The position numbers and the translations under genes are program-made. Of a stretch of DNA of 64,000 bases, positions 53,102 through 62,844 are shown piece after piece. A model generated the notes under the pieces. That model was given only the letters and a program-made list of their open reading frames with translations, was not told the origin of the DNA and ran no database searches. This stretch comes from Shewanella frigidimarina (GTDB lineage: Bacteria; Pseudomonadota; Gammaproteobacteria; Enterobacterales; Shewanellaceae): assembly GCF_003797125.1 (NCBI RefSeq), contig NZ_RKKE01000006.1, positions 186,001-250,000 on the forward strand, in the 5' to 3' direction. How positions within the stretch are numbered: position 1 is the stretch's first letter; each line of letters opens with the position of its first letter.

Positions 53102-55489
53102 TTAATCCCTCAACGATGCGTTGAACTCGGTCTTTAGAGCCGATACCACTGATTCCATAGTCTCAGTAATATCTTTATCTTCAAGTGTACGAGTAGTGTC
53201 TTGTAACGTAAGTGCGATGGCTAGGCTCTTTTTGCCTGGCTCAACACCTTTACCTTGGTATACATCGAACAAGTTTAAGCCAACCAACTGATTTTCGCCA
53301 ACTTTTCTTATCAAATTCATAACATCAGTTGCAGAAACTGTTTCATCTACTACTACCGCGATGTCGCGGCGATTGGCAGGAAACTTAGACACAGCTTGGG
53401 CTAGCGGCAAACGGGCGTGCAATAATGCATCCAGTTCTAACTCAAAAACAATTGTTTTTCCATTGAGTCCAAACGGCTTTTCCAAACTAGGATGGATAGC
53501 ACCGATGTAACCAATGACTCGATTATTTCGTAATATTTCAGCACATTGACCTGGATGCAGCGCAGGATGTGTTGCCCCTCTAAAGCTAAATTCTGTAGAG
53601 GCAACTGTCAAGCCGATTATTGCTTCTAAATCACCTTTTAAATCAAAGAAGTCGACTGTTTTCGATTCCATTGACCAATGTTCTTCGTTTTGAGCACCAG
53701 AAATAACCGCGCCCAGCATAGCTTGTTGACGAACACCAGAATCTGCTTGTGCATCAGGAACAAAGCGTAAACCTGTCTCAAATAAACGTACTCTATTTTG
53801 CTGGCGGCTCTGGTTATAGCCTACTGCGGTCAATAAACCAGTAAACATTGATAAGCGCATTGCTGACATTTCTACAGAAATCGGGTTAGGCAACACCATC
53901 GCTTCTTCGCCAGGATGAACAATGTTCTGCATCTTCGGGTCGACAAAGCTGTAGGTAACCGCTTCTTGGAAACCTCGAGCCACAAAGATACTGCGCACAC
54001 GTTTTAACGAAATATCCGCTTCTTTGTGATCTGGCATGCTTAACGCCGCTTTTGGTGCGGTATTAGGAATGTTGTTGTAACCGTAAATACGGGCAACTTC
54101 TTCGATTAAATCTTCTTCAATCGCCATATCAAAACGATAAGTCGCGGTTGTCACATTCCATACATCACCGCTGGTTTGCACGCTAAAACCTAAACGTTCT
54201 AGAATTTCAACCACGTCAGAGTCAGGAATAAAGTGACCTAAGGTTTTATCTAACTTGCTACGACGCAGAGTTATTTTAGCCGCTGTTGGTAAATGCTCAG
54301 TAGACACCGCTTCAATCACTTGCCCTGCTTCACCACCACAGATATCCAATACAAGGCGAGTAGCGCGGTCCATGACCTTATGTTGCAGCTCAGGGTCTAC
54401 ACCACGCTCAAAACGGTGTGACGCGTCTGTGTGTAAGCCTAAACGACGAGATTTACCCATAATGGCTAACGGTGCAAAGAAAGCGCACTCTAAAAGAATG
54501 TCTTGAGTGTTTTCATTCACACCAGTACTTTCGCCGCCAAACACACCCGCAAGCGCTACCGCTTGTTTGTCGTCTGCAATCACTAAGGTATCGCTTGGAA
54601 CGGTAATTTCGTTGCTATCCAGTAAGGTTAGCTTTTCAACACCATCAGCTAAACGCACGGTAATACCGCCGTTTAAGGTATTTAAATCAAACGCATGCAT
54701 TGGCTGACCAAATTCGATCAACACATAGTTGGTGATATCAACGATTGGATCAATTGAGCGAATACCACTGCGACGCAATTTTTCTTGCATCCATAATGGC
54801 GTAGTAGCCTTAACATTGATGTTTTTAACCACACGGCCTAAATAACGTGGGCACAAATCTGGTGTAACAACATTAATGCTAAATGGCGCGTCAATCGTGG
54901 CCGTTACCGCGTCCCAAGAAGGTTCTGTCACTGCTTGGCGATTTAAGACACCCACTTCACGAGCAAGTCCTGCCATGCCTAAACAATCAGCACGGTTAGC
55001 CGTTAAATCAACATCAATAATGGCGTCATCTAATTGCAAGAATTCACGTACATTGACACCGATTGGTGCATCAGTCGGTAGCTCAATAATGCCATCGCTT
55101 TCGATGTCGATACCTAACTCGCCATACGAGCACAACATGCCCATTGACGGTTGACCGCGCAACTTAGCTTTTTTAATTTTAAAATCGCCAGGTAACACAG
55201 CGCCAACCATTGCTACAGCAACTTTTAAGCCTAAACGACAGTTTGGTGCACCACAAACAATGTCGATAAGCTCATCGCCGCCAACATTGATTTTGGTGAC
55301 GCGTAATTTGTCTGCATCTGGGTGTTGGCCACATTCAACCACTTCACCAATTATCACGCCGCTAAAAACAGCAGCTACGGCATCAATACCGTCAACTTCA
55401 AGACCGGCCATGGTGATTTGGTGTGATAATGCGTCACGACTTACTGATGGGTTAACCCACTCACGAAGCCAAGATTCACTGAATTTCAT
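53102..55489 (-). CDS. pheT: Phenylalanine-tRNA ligase beta subunit
   Basis: Beta subunit of the (alpha beta)2 class II synthetase. 795 residues. Domains in order: N-terminal tRNA-binding OB fold (about 39-150), B3/B4 editing domain (about 210-390), B5 domain (about 400-470), and the C-terminal FDX-ACB anticodon domain (about 700-794). It follows pheS by 15 bp. Confidence 0.96.
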   Translation of the reverse strand: MKFSESWLREWVNPSVSRDALSHQITMAGLEVDGIDAVAAVFSGVIIGEVVECGQHPDADKLRVTKINVGGDELIDIVCGAPNCRLGLKVAVAMVGAVLPGDFKIKKAKLRGQPSMGMLCSYGELGIDIESDGIIELPTDAPIGVNVREFLQLDDAIIDVDLTANRADCLGMAGLAREVGVLNRQAVTEPSWDAVTATIDAPFSINVVTPDLCPRYLGRVVKNINVKATTPLWMQEKLRRSGIRSIDPIVDITNYVLIEFGQPMHAFDLNTLNGGITVRLADGVEKLTLLDSNEITVPSDTLVIADDKQAVALAGVFGGESTGVNENTQDILLECAFFAPLAIMGKSRRLGLHTDASHRFERGVDPELQHKVMDRATRLVLDICGGEAGQVIEAVSTEHLPTAAKITLRRSKLDKTLGHFIPDSDVVEILERLGFSVQTSGDVWNVTTATYRFDMAIEEDLIEEVARIYGYNNIPNTAPKAALSMPDHKEADISLKRVRSIFVARGFQEAVTYSFVDPKMQNIVHPGEEAMVLPNPISVEMSAMRLSMFTGLLTAVGYNQSRQQNRVRLFETGLRFVPDAQADSGVRQQAMLGAVISGAQNEEHWSMESKTVDFFDLKGDLEAIIGLTVASTEFSFRGATHPALHPGQCAEILRNNRVIGYIGAIHPSLEKPFGLNGKTIVFELELDALLHARLPLAQAVSKFPANRRDIAVVVDETVSATDVMNLIRKVGENQLVGLNLFDVYQGKGVEPGKKSLAIALTLQDTTRTLEDKDITETMESVVSALKTEFNASLRD

Positions 55490-55504
55490 CTAATTTTTGC
55501 TCCG

Positions 55505-56488
55505 TTATTTGAATTGCTTAAGAAAACGTAAATCGTTTTCGAAGAAGGCACGTAAATCATTTACGCCGTAGCGCAACATGGTTAAACGCTCAACACCCAT
55601 ACCAAAAGCAAAACCAGAGTATTTCTCAGGGTCAATACCAACACTGCGCAGTACATTTGGATGTACCATGCCGCAGCCTAATACTTCTAACCATTTGCCA
55701 TTTTTACCCATCACGTCTACTTCAGCAGAAGGTTCTGTAAATGGAAAGTAAGATGGGCGGAAACGTACTTCTAAGTCTTCTTCAAAGAAGTTACGTAAAA
55801 AATCATGCAAAATGCCCTTAAGCTCTGCAAAGTTAACGTTTTCAGCAACCATTAACCCTTCAACTTGGTGGAACATTGGCGTGTGAGTTTGGTCGTAATC
55901 ATTACGATAAACACGGCCTGGAGAAATGATCCGAAGTGGCGGCTTTTCATGTTCCATCGTGCGAATTTGTACGCCCGATGTTTGGGTGCGTAACATCACT
56001 TTAGGATTAAAGTAAAAAGTGTCATGATCGGCACGAGCAGGATGATGCTCAGAAATATTTAACGCATCGAAATTATGGAAATCATCTTCGATTTCAGGAC
56101 CTTGCTTAACAACAAAGCCTAACTCACCAAAGAAGGTTTCAATACGTTCGATAGTACGCGTAACCGGATGCAAACCACCGATATCTAAGGTACGACCGGG
56201 TAAAGTCACATCAATATTTTCAGCAATTAATTTGGCTTCTAACTCAGATGCTTTTAATCCGTCAATACGCTCAGTCAACTGTTGTTGAACGGCTTGTTTT
56301 GCTTGATTGACTGCGGCACCAAAGGCAGGTTTTTCTTCTGCACTTAATGATCCCATCATTTTCATCATGTCAGTGATTTTACCTTTTTTACCAAGGTAAT
56401 CGACACGGATATCATCCAATGTCTTTAGATCACTGGCCTTCTGAATGACTTCTAAGGCTTGTTCTACGATCTCGGTTAACTGCTGCAT
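55505..56488 (-). CDS. pheS: Phenylalanine-tRNA ligase alpha subunit
   Basis: Catalytic subunit: charges tRNA-Phe. 327 residues from ATG 56488, preferred over the ATG at 56500 because the protein then begins M-Q-Q-L-T-E as in relatives and GTGGAT lies upstream. Class II motifs are recognisable in H-P-A-R-A-D-H-D-T-F-Y, R-V-Y-R-N-D-Y-D-Q-T-H, and the final G-F-A-F-G-M-G-V-E-R-L. No Phe-rich leader peptide was found upstream. Confidence 0.96.
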   Translation of the reverse strand: MQQLTEIVEQALEVIQKASDLKTLDDIRVDYLGKKGKITDMMKMMGSLSAEEKPAFGAAVNQAKQAVQQQLTERIDGLKASELEAKLIAENIDVTLPGRTLDIGGLHPVTRTIERIETFFGELGFVVKQGPEIEDDFHNFDALNISEHHPARADHDTFYFNPKVMLRTQTSGVQIRTMEHEKPPLRIISPGRVYRNDYDQTHTPMFHQVEGLMVAENVNFAELKGILHDFLRNFFEEDLEVRFRPSYFPFTEPSAEVDVMGKNGKWLEVLGCGMVHPNVLRSVGIDPEKYSGFAFGMGVERLTMLRYGVNDLRAFFENDLRFLKQFK

Positions 56489-56967
56489 GTTATCATCCAC
56501 TGCATTTTTGCATTTAAATGCGATTGGGCGTCTTGTCGGCTATGCGAGTATACAAAAGCGATAACTCGGTAGTGAGTGACGACGCGGTAGTTTGACGCTT
56601 ATTATGACAAATAAATCGCCAAAACTGGGGTTAAAATAAAAGAGTGAAATTTTACGTTAGCGAGTCTAAATTTACTAGTCATTATTGGTATATTTAATGG
56701 CAAATAGTTGTATTTACCTGCAATTAACCCACTTAGCATGTATCTGCGACGACAAGTAATAAGCCGACAGTCTAGCTAAGCAAAATCGTCGGTCTACTGA
56801 TGATGAGAATGAATGAATATCTATTGGGCTTGTATGTAACAATTTGGAGGTGTCGAAAAGTTATCACAAAGGACGTTTTGTATGGAGAAAGCACAATAAA
56901 AAAGGCGCATGTTGCGCCTTCCTTATTATTTGTAGCGAATATTTATTCACAAATCGACAATATTGAC
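56489..56967. other. Intergenic region between pheS and the nuclease gene
   Basis: About 480 bp. It contains the nuclease terminator and the pheS promoter region. A 75-residue plus-strand frame at 56800-57027 overlaps the nuclease gene and is not credible. No leader-peptide attenuator of the E. coli pheM type is visible. Confidence 0.6.
56896..56920 (-). terminator. Intrinsic terminator after the nuclease gene
   Basis: AAGGCGCA / TGCGCCTT stem with a 3-nt loop, followed on the minus strand by TTTTTTATTG. Confidence 0.85.
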
Positions 56968-59826
56968 CTATCTAAAATTGAGTGTTGCAGTGTCTTTTTC
57001 ACCGTCATTATCGACAACCGTCAGTGACACAGCTTTATCGCGACGACTGAAACTAAACGCGATTGGCCCATGTGCTTTACGACCATTGTTAAATAGCCAG
57101 TTTTGACGTTTAATAAAACCGTCTTGGTCATAGCTAGTTGAAATAAATAATTTCATAAACCATAAATTGACCAGGTGTATTTGCGCAGTAGGCGCGATAT
57201 TGGTCGGTTCAATAAGCACATTTATGGTTTTAACGGTTGTCACAACGTCGCCTTTATTGTCAGTAACAGTAAGCTGGACTTGATAATTGCCTGATTGTTG
57301 ATACTGATGCGAAGCCGTTTCTCCATTAGCAACAGTACCATTAACGATAGTACCATCACCAAAATCCCATTCTAATAACGTAATGTCACCATCATTATCA
57401 ATAGAGGTAGACTGAACCTGTAGCTGACTACCATTAAGTTGATGGTCAAAACTGGCGATTGGGAGCTCATTTTGGATCTCAAATTGCAGCGAAACAATCA
57501 CTGGATCATGGTCTGAAGAACGGAAACCATCAGCGTGATACAAGTCTAGTATCTGAGCTGCTGATTTATACTCTTCGTTATAATCAAGGATCCTTGGCTC
57601 GTCAGCATTAATATGCCATTCCGTTATCGCTAATACATTATCCAATAACGCTTGGTTTGCTAATGCATGGTCTAATTGACCTGACTCACCCGAGAACACG
57701 TAGGAGTACGAATTAACATTACCAAAATGCGCATTAAGCTCGCTATAGCCATGGTTGGCAAGTTGAGTGAGCGGATTTTCTTTGGCATAAGCATTTAAAT
57801 CACCTATTACCAAGATTTTTTGCTCTGGATACTGAGCCATTAACCATTGCCCAATGGCATCTGTTGCTCGAGTACGAGTTAAATTACAGTTTCCTTGGCC
57901 ATCAAATAAATCGGGGTCATTGATACTGTCGCAACTGCTTCCTTTTGATTTTAAATGGTTTACGGCAACAACAATGCTGTCATTCCGATCATTCAACATA
58001 AATGATTGAGTTAACATTGGACGGTTTTTGCCGTCATCGAATAACGCGGTGCCATTTCCATCAACAGGCGAATTAGCTGATGATAATATTTGAGCATCAC
58101 CTGTTGGAGTTATTTTATCAGCACGATAGATCATTCCCACTGCAATTGCATCGGTACCTATTTGTGTCACTGAAGGCACAACATAAGCGTATATCTCCGC
58201 CCCCATAGCTTGGTTTAATCCGCTGACTAAGTCGTTAATGGCTGAATCGCTACCATAACCGTCATTTTCAATTTCCATTAAACCAAATACATCAGCGTTA
58301 ATGGCATGCATTGCACTGATAATTTTAACGCGTTGACGCTCAAATTCAGATAACGTGTCGGCGCCGCGATCGGTCGGAAATCCATTGCCATTCCCATCAC
58401 CGTTGAAATAATTAAGCACATTGAAACTGGCGACACGAAGATCTGCGTCAAGCGGTAACTCTGGAGTAGATTGACGCTGGTTACTTTGCACCACATTAAC
58501 CACTTGAGCTGGTATCACTCGATATTGGCTAAAGCCATAATGCATTATGCCCTCGAGCCCAGAAACAGAATCCCCTACCCGTAATGTATTTGTGGCTGAT
58601 AATCCAGGAGCTGGATAACGAATTTGTTCCGGATTTTGACTGGTTAAGCCATCATCCAACAAGATACTATCTTTGGCATTTGCTTCTGTCACAGCCAGAG
58701 CAGCAGCACCAGGTAAAGCAACTTGAGTACCTATAAAATGGCGACTACTGCCTAAAGACACTTCACCATAACGGCCCAAATTATACACTTCATTGACCAC
58801 TAGAGATTGATCGAATAATACACGCATGCCTTCAACACGCTCAAGTTGTTGATTGTCGGCTAACGGCAATGTGACAGTAGCAACCACAGGTAATGATTGA
58901 TTAGTGCCACATAGAGCAAATTGAGTCACATTAGATAACTGAGTTGTACCTTGGTATTCGGCAACAGAAGCTTGTAAACGAACTCGATCTCCGGCATTCA
59001 CATCCAATGGTTGATTACCGCTGTAAACAAAAATACCTTCTGAGGTGTTAATGTCAGTATCGACTTCGCTGTCGGCCATTTGGATAAAGATACCCTTTAG
59101 CCCAGCTTGTTGATTACTTGTCACAATAGCTTCAACCACCACGTCTGAACCCACTAATGGGCTTGCGGCATCCATACCTTGAATGTCATGGATTGCGACA
59201 GCACTTTGTGAACACACAAATTCAATTGGGTCAGTTGGATCAACTGGATCTGTTGGGCCTGAATCATTACCTGCGAAAACACCTAGATCACTGATGTCAT
59301 CTTGAGTAAAACCTTGCCAGCCTGTTAAGGTGACTTCATCGTCAATAATGGCATCGGCAACTAATTGACTGGTGTCTCGACGAAGAGTGTTATTTTGAGT
59401 CGATAAATCACCCGTACCCCATTGTGATCCGGGGTCTGTACCCACTTGCCCTAAGGAGTCGATAACTAGGTTATTGTGACTGAGTACAATGGCATCATCA
59501 CCATTAAAAAAGCTCGCAGTACTAATCTGTTGGGCAAGCGCAAGGATTTCTGCTGATGCATCATTATCGGCGATAACAAACGTTGAGTTGGCTGCAATAT
59601 TACCATCCAATGTAATATTGGTTGTCGCTGCGGTATTGCCATTAAAATAAAACGACAACACATAATCACTCAAATCTATCGCTGTCGAACTTGGATTGTA
59701 CAATTCTATAGCTTTGTTATTACTGCTTCCTTCTATGTACTCCGAAATAAGCACATCTTGGGCAGCAACATTGAATACCATTAATGATGATATCGACATC
59801 GCGAGCAACGACTTTTGAACTAACAT
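56968..59826 (-). CDS. ExeM/NucH-family extracellular nuclease with PKD domains
   Basis: 952 residues, secreted. Domains in order: Sec signal peptide (1-22), lamin-tail domain (about 23-140, with L-I-S-E-Y-I-E-G-S-S-N-N-K-A-I-E-L-Y), an OB-fold-like domain (about 205-310), an endonuclease/exonuclease/phosphatase domain (about 455-780), then a PKD domain (about 787-872) and a second, degenerate PKD-like domain (about 873-952). Catalytic segments of the nuclease domain are visible: S-F-N-V-L-N-Y-F, L-M-E-I-E-N-D-G-Y, V-N-H-L-K-S-K-G-S, G-D-L-N-A-Y and S-S-D-H-D-P-V. Characterised relatives degrade extracellular DNA in biofilms and for nutrient use. No C-terminal GlyGly-CTERM sorting signal is present. 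Type II secretion is likely but not shown. Confidence 0.9.
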   Translation of the reverse strand: MLVQKSLLAMSISSLMVFNVAAQDVLISEYIEGSSNNKAIELYNPSSTAIDLSDYVLSFYFNGNTAATTNITLDGNIAANSTFVIADNDASAEILALAQQISTASFFNGDDAIVLSHNNLVIDSLGQVGTDPGSQWGTGDLSTQNNTLRRDTSQLVADAIIDDEVTLTGWQGFTQDDISDLGVFAGNDSGPTDPVDPTDPIEFVCSQSAVAIHDIQGMDAASPLVGSDVVVEAIVTSNQQAGLKGIFIQMADSEVDTDINTSEGIFVYSGNQPLDVNAGDRVRLQASVAEYQGTTQLSNVTQFALCGTNQSLPVVATVTLPLADNQQLERVEGMRVLFDQSLVVNEVYNLGRYGEVSLGSSRHFIGTQVALPGAAALAVTEANAKDSILLDDGLTSQNPEQIRYPAPGLSATNTLRVGDSVSGLEGIMHYGFSQYRVIPAQVVNVVQSNQRQSTPELPLDADLRVASFNVLNYFNGDGNGNGFPTDRGADTLSEFERQRVKIISAMHAINADVFGLMEIENDGYGSDSAINDLVSGLNQAMGAEIYAYVVPSVTQIGTDAIAVGMIYRADKITPTGDAQILSSANSPVDGNGTALFDDGKNRPMLTQSFMLNDRNDSIVVAVNHLKSKGSSCDSINDPDLFDGQGNCNLTRTRATDAIGQWLMAQYPEQKILVIGDLNAYAKENPLTQLANHGYSELNAHFGNVNSYSYVFSGESGQLDHALANQALLDNVLAITEWHINADEPRILDYNEEYKSAAQILDLYHADGFRSSDHDPVIVSLQFEIQNELPIASFDHQLNGSQLQVQSTSIDNDGDITLLEWDFGDGTIVNGTVANGETASHQYQQSGNYQVQLTVTDNKGDVVTTVKTINVLIEPTNIAPTAQIHLVNLWFMKLFISTSYDQDGFIKRQNWLFNNGRKAHGPIAFSFSRRDKAVSLTVVDNDGEKDTATLNFR

Positions 59827-60261
59827 AGTGAACCCCTATTCATTATCCATAAATCCAATGAGTTAATTTAATTATTCAATTGATATGTTATTGATTGCTA
59901 TAACCTCAGCTCGGATTAATCGTTGTAATAAACAGATAAAGATCCGTTTATGTTCAAATCATCAATATCAAGCTTGCCATTGTTTTGCTAACAAACCGTA
60001 TTGACGAATCAATAGTGTGCGAGTTGTCATTGATACAACTGCGATAGCGGGGTAATAACTGCCTGTTTGATAGGTATTTACCATCCTGCTATGAGGTTAC
60101 ATAGCTCAATCAGCGCCTACTATATCGATTACGGATGACAATAAGGTTGCAAAGATGTTGCAGTGAATACAAAAGTAATTTCAGTCCACACGCGCTCCTA
60201 ACTACCGCTTCTCCTCCTCTGTCAACGATATTGTTTGGTTACCTAGGCGTGAAAAACAGCC

Positions 60262-60291
60262 AAAAAAATACCGCTCATAATGAGCGGTATT
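60262..60291 (-). terminator. Intrinsic terminator after the retropepsin-like gene
   Basis: AATACCGCTCAT / ATGAGCGGTATT stem, 12 bp, followed on the minus strand by TTTTT. Confidence 0.88.
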
Positions 60292-60301
60292 GTTAGCTGA
60301 T

Positions 60302-60327
60302 GTTATTGACCAACGTTATTGACCAAC
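60302..60327. repeat. 13-bp direct tandem repeat (2 copies plus a fragment)
   Basis: Two perfect copies of GTTATTGACCAAC then GTTATT, between the retropepsin-like stop and its terminator. Confidence 0.85.
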
Positions 60328-60349
60328 GTTATTAATCCATAATAAGCAA

Positions 60350-61234
60350 TTAATGTTTTTTAGACACATCAACCATATAGTGACCCTGTAACCAATTTCG
60401 GCCAATTAATAATTTATAACCCATTTCGGTACGATCTTTAAGGTTCACATCGACTATAAATTCGTGACGAGGCTCACCAACACTTAACCTCACCATATAA
60501 CGTCTTTCTGTACCTTGTGCATTACGAATTAACGATGTACCCCTAATTTTGGTGCGTACATCGGCTTTTTCGCCTTTTTCATTCGCTGTAGTAAACGTAA
60601 TCATCTTACCGATGTTATTTTCAATGTTCACTTTGTCCTCATTTTCGACTCGAATATTCACAGCGTGTAATGAGTTTTCTACGGCACCTGTGTCGATACG
60701 CGTGTTGTACATTAAGCCAGTTTGTTTAATGCTTAACTCGGCTAAAGGACCTATGGTCTTTTTGTCTGATACGTCCACAATGTAATTGTGCTTTAAAAAA
60801 TTACGTCCGATGAGTAGTTTGTAATTCATGTGGCTTCGGTCGCGTAAATTAACATGAATATCATGCAACTCACTGGGAAAACCGACATCAAGCTTCACCA
60901 TATAACGGGTTTCAATACCTTGAGAATTCTTCACCCTTGAAGTACTAACAATTTCGGCTTGAATGCGTTTTTTCTCACCGCGTTCATTTTCAGTGGTGAA
61001 TTCGACAATTTTGCCAACATTGCTTTTCATTTTTTTAGATGCACCGCCAATGATTTCTAAATCGACAGCATGCAGTGAAGTATTTACGGCACCTGTATCA
61101 ATGCGGGCATTATATTGTAGTCCTGACTTAGCGACGGTCATGGTTTCAACTTGACTTAAAACGGTTTTATTACTCGCGAAAACAGATATAGAAAGCAAAC
61201 ACAGCAGAGTCGAAATCACAATTCTTTTAAACAT
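60350..61234 (-). CDS. Exported protein with two tandem retropepsin-like (RimB-type) domains
   Basis: 294 residues with an N-terminal signal peptide (to about A-S-N, residue 22). Two homologous halves of about 130 residues follow, each with an aspartic-protease-like D-T-G-A motif (D46-T-G-A and D181-T-G-A, both in a R-I-D-T-G-A-V-x-x-S-L-H-A context) and each ending in Y-K-L-L-I-G-R-N-x-L. This is the COG4067 'putative ATP-dependent zinc protease' family, whose fold is retropepsin-like. Retropepsins act as dimers of one D-T-G each, so a single chain with both could form its own active site, as in pepsins. Protease activity is inferred only. ATG 61234 has GGGA upstream. Confidence 0.8.
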   Translation of the reverse strand: MFKRIVISTLLCLLSISVFASNKTVLSQVETMTVAKSGLQYNARIDTGAVNTSLHAVDLEIIGGASKKMKSNVGKIVEFTTENERGEKKRIQAEIVSTSRVKNSQGIETRYMVKLDVGFPSELHDIHVNLRDRSHMNYKLLIGRNFLKHNYIVDVSDKKTIGPLAELSIKQTGLMYNTRIDTGAVENSLHAVNIRVENEDKVNIENNIGKMITFTTANEKGEKADVRTKIRGTSLIRNAQGTERRYMVRLSVGEPRHEFIVDVNLKDRTEMGYKLLIGRNWLQGHYMVDVSKKH

Positions 61235-61288
61235 GGTCAATCCCAAAAAATCTACAAATCGCTTTATTAGCGGCCAGTTGTAATACGT

Positions 61289-61639
61289 TTATTGCAATAA
61301 ATGATCAACTTCTTGATCGAATAAATTTTTAATCAGTCCAGAAAATTCAGTAATAAAGATACTCTGTTCAGGGGTGGCTTGTTGATTGGAGACAGAGGCT
61401 AAAATCTCTTCTAAATCATATACAATTGCGTCAATTTCGCGGATCACCATATTACGCTGTGCGAATGATAATTGCGGGTTTTGACCACATACCATAATGA
61501 TCTGAGCAGATAACTGCTCTTCAAACAGTTCCATGACGGTTTCCGTTGCAGCGGCATTATTCTGGGACGACTCAAACAGCCCTAAATGTTCAGTTAAATA
61601 CTGAATTAAATGCATGTATCCGTCTTTGTCAGTAACCAT
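61289..61639 (-). CDS. Small acidic protein, probably DUF3802
   Basis: 116 residues, acidic and probably all helical, starting M-V-T-D-K-D-G-Y. This start and the M-V-I-R-E-I-D-A-I-V-Y-D-L-E-E-I segment fit my recollection of DUF3802, conserved in Shewanella and Vibrio. Function is unknown. A strong AAGGGTGG precedes the ATG. It is upstream of the retropepsin-like gene on the same strand, about 55 bp away. Confidence 0.65.
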   Translation of the reverse strand: MVTDKDGYMHLIQYLTEHLGLFESSQNNAAATETVMELFEEQLSAQIIMVCGQNPQLSFAQRNMVIREIDAIVYDLEEILASVSNQQATPEQSIFITEFSGLIKNLFDQEVDHLLQ

Positions 61640-61721
61640 TTTATACCACCCTTATTAAAAACTTCTTAACAACAAATGGCTCTCAACCTGATGATTGAAA
61701 GCCATTAACAACCACGTATAA

Positions 61722-62297
61722 CTATTGCGCTAAGGTTAGCACAAATGACACTGGCACTGCTAAACTGATGCTCGGCAATCCCGCCATTTCTTTAAGTTTT
61801 TCGACACCGGACACTAAATCAAATTCATTTGCTTGAACAATTACTGGCGCTAAACTTGAAATCACCATTTTCTTGTCAGACAATTTAGCCACTAACACTT
61901 CAAAACTTTTCTGTTGTTTCTGACCATGTAATTTTATGGTCGCCTCAACTTGAGTCGTTAGCGTGTCACCGACTTTTAATCCAGCTAGCAATTTCGGATT
62001 AACTACCGCATCCAAAGTTAACTTTGGAAATTGTGCAACTTCAAATAATACGGTCTGCATCCGTTGATCACGAATTTCTATTCCGGTATCAACACTGCTT
62101 AAATCAATCGATAGAGAAAAGGCACCAGCATCCGTTAAAGCACCTGCAACTTGTTTAAAATGATGCACTTCGGCAACATCGGCCTTCTTAATCGAAATGA
62201 AGCTCACTCGAGAATGATCTTGATTGACTTGCCAATCGCCTGCCATCACTGATGTACTCAGCAAGCTCGCGGCTAATAATGGTAACCATTTTTTCAT
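61722..62297 (-). CDS. YceI family periplasmic protein
   Basis: A 191-residue exported protein. After the signal peptide (cleaved near V-M-A-G-D) comes the YceI lipocalin-like beta barrel: W-x-V-N-Q-D-H-S-R-V-S-F, the I-E-I-R-D-Q-R-M segment, and L-H-G-Q-K-Q-Q-K. Homologues bind isoprenoid chains such as polyprenols or ubiquinone; the ligand here is unknown. AAGGA lies upstream of two adjacent ATGs (62300 and 62297). The gene is independent of yaiI, with which its open frame overlaps only before the real start. Confidence 0.88.
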   Translation of the reverse strand: MKKWLPLLAASLLSTSVMAGDWQVNQDHSRVSFISIKKADVAEVHHFKQVAGALTDAGAFSLSIDLSSVDTGIEIRDQRMQTVLFEVAQFPKLTLDAVVNPKLLAGLKVGDTLTTQVEATIKLHGQKQQKSFEVLVAKLSDKKMVISSLAPVIVQANEFDLVSGVEKLKEMAGLPSISLAVPVSFVLTLAQ

Positions 62298-62347
62298 CAT
62301 AAAGTCCTTTGTATAGAAAGTCAGATTAAGTATAGAGTAATCTTTGG

Positions 62348-62815
62348 TTATATCTTGCTGGGGATCAATCTCGCCAGCCATTTGTCCAACGCTTGTGCAA
62401 ATGCATGTTTATCCGTTTGCGAAAAACTATTCGGACCGCCAGTATGGATACCACTGCTGCGCATTTCTTCCATAAAGTCACGCATAGTCAGAATCTGCTT
62501 TATATTTTCAGCGGTATACACCGTACCACGAGGGTTTAATACTAATGCGCCTTTATCAACCGCATCAGATGCCAGAGGAATATCAGCAGTAATCACTAAG
62601 TCCCCTTTCACTACTTGTTCCACAATGTAGTTATCTGCTTCATCAAAACCCGAACTCACCCTTATCATGCTAACTAATGGTGAGTTAGGTACTTTAATCA
62701 TTTGATTGGCCACTAACACTAATCGAACTGATTTACGCTCAGATGCCCTAAATAACATCTCTTTAACTGGGTTAGGGCAAGCATCAGCATCAACCCAGAT
62801 TTTATTGGTTATCAC
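62348..62815 (-). CDS. yaiI: YaiI/YqxD family protein (UPF0178)
   Basis: About 155 residues. The NYN/PIN-like N terminus I-W-V-D-A-D-A-C-P-N-P-V-K is diagnostic, followed by S-G-F-D-E-A-D-N-Y-I, V-I-T-A-D-I-P-L-A and L-N-P-R-G. The PIN-like Asp cluster suggests a nuclease fold, but function is unknown. GTG 62815 has GGAG about 9 bases upstream and matches family length; an alternative ATG at 62845 overlaps the pdxH stop. Co-transcribed with pdxH. Confidence 0.85.
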   Translation of the reverse strand: MITNKIWVDADACPNPVKEMLFRASERKSVRLVLVANQMIKVPNSPLVSMIRVSSGFDEADNYIVEQVVKGDLVITADIPLASDAVDKGALVLNPRGTVYTAENIKQILTMRDFMEEMRSSGIHTGGPNSFSQTDKHAFAQALDKWLARLIPSKI

Positions 62816-62844
62816 CGCAAAATGCTCCACTTCATTAACACTCA

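Larger units (their letters stand above)
59827..60349. other. Intergenic region upstream of the nuclease gene
   Basis: About 520 bp. It holds the terminator and a 13-bp direct repeat of the neighbouring retropepsin-like gene; the rest, which must include the nuclease promoter, shows no gene or clear motif. Confidence 0.6.

Noticed and set aside
56489..56800. pheM-type leader peptide or attenuator before pheS
   Set aside because: No Phe-rich short frame and no terminator/antiterminator pair was found upstream of pheS.
56800..57027. 75-residue plus-strand frame at the 3' end of the nuclease gene
   Set aside because: It crosses the nuclease terminator and overlaps its coding end on the opposite strand.
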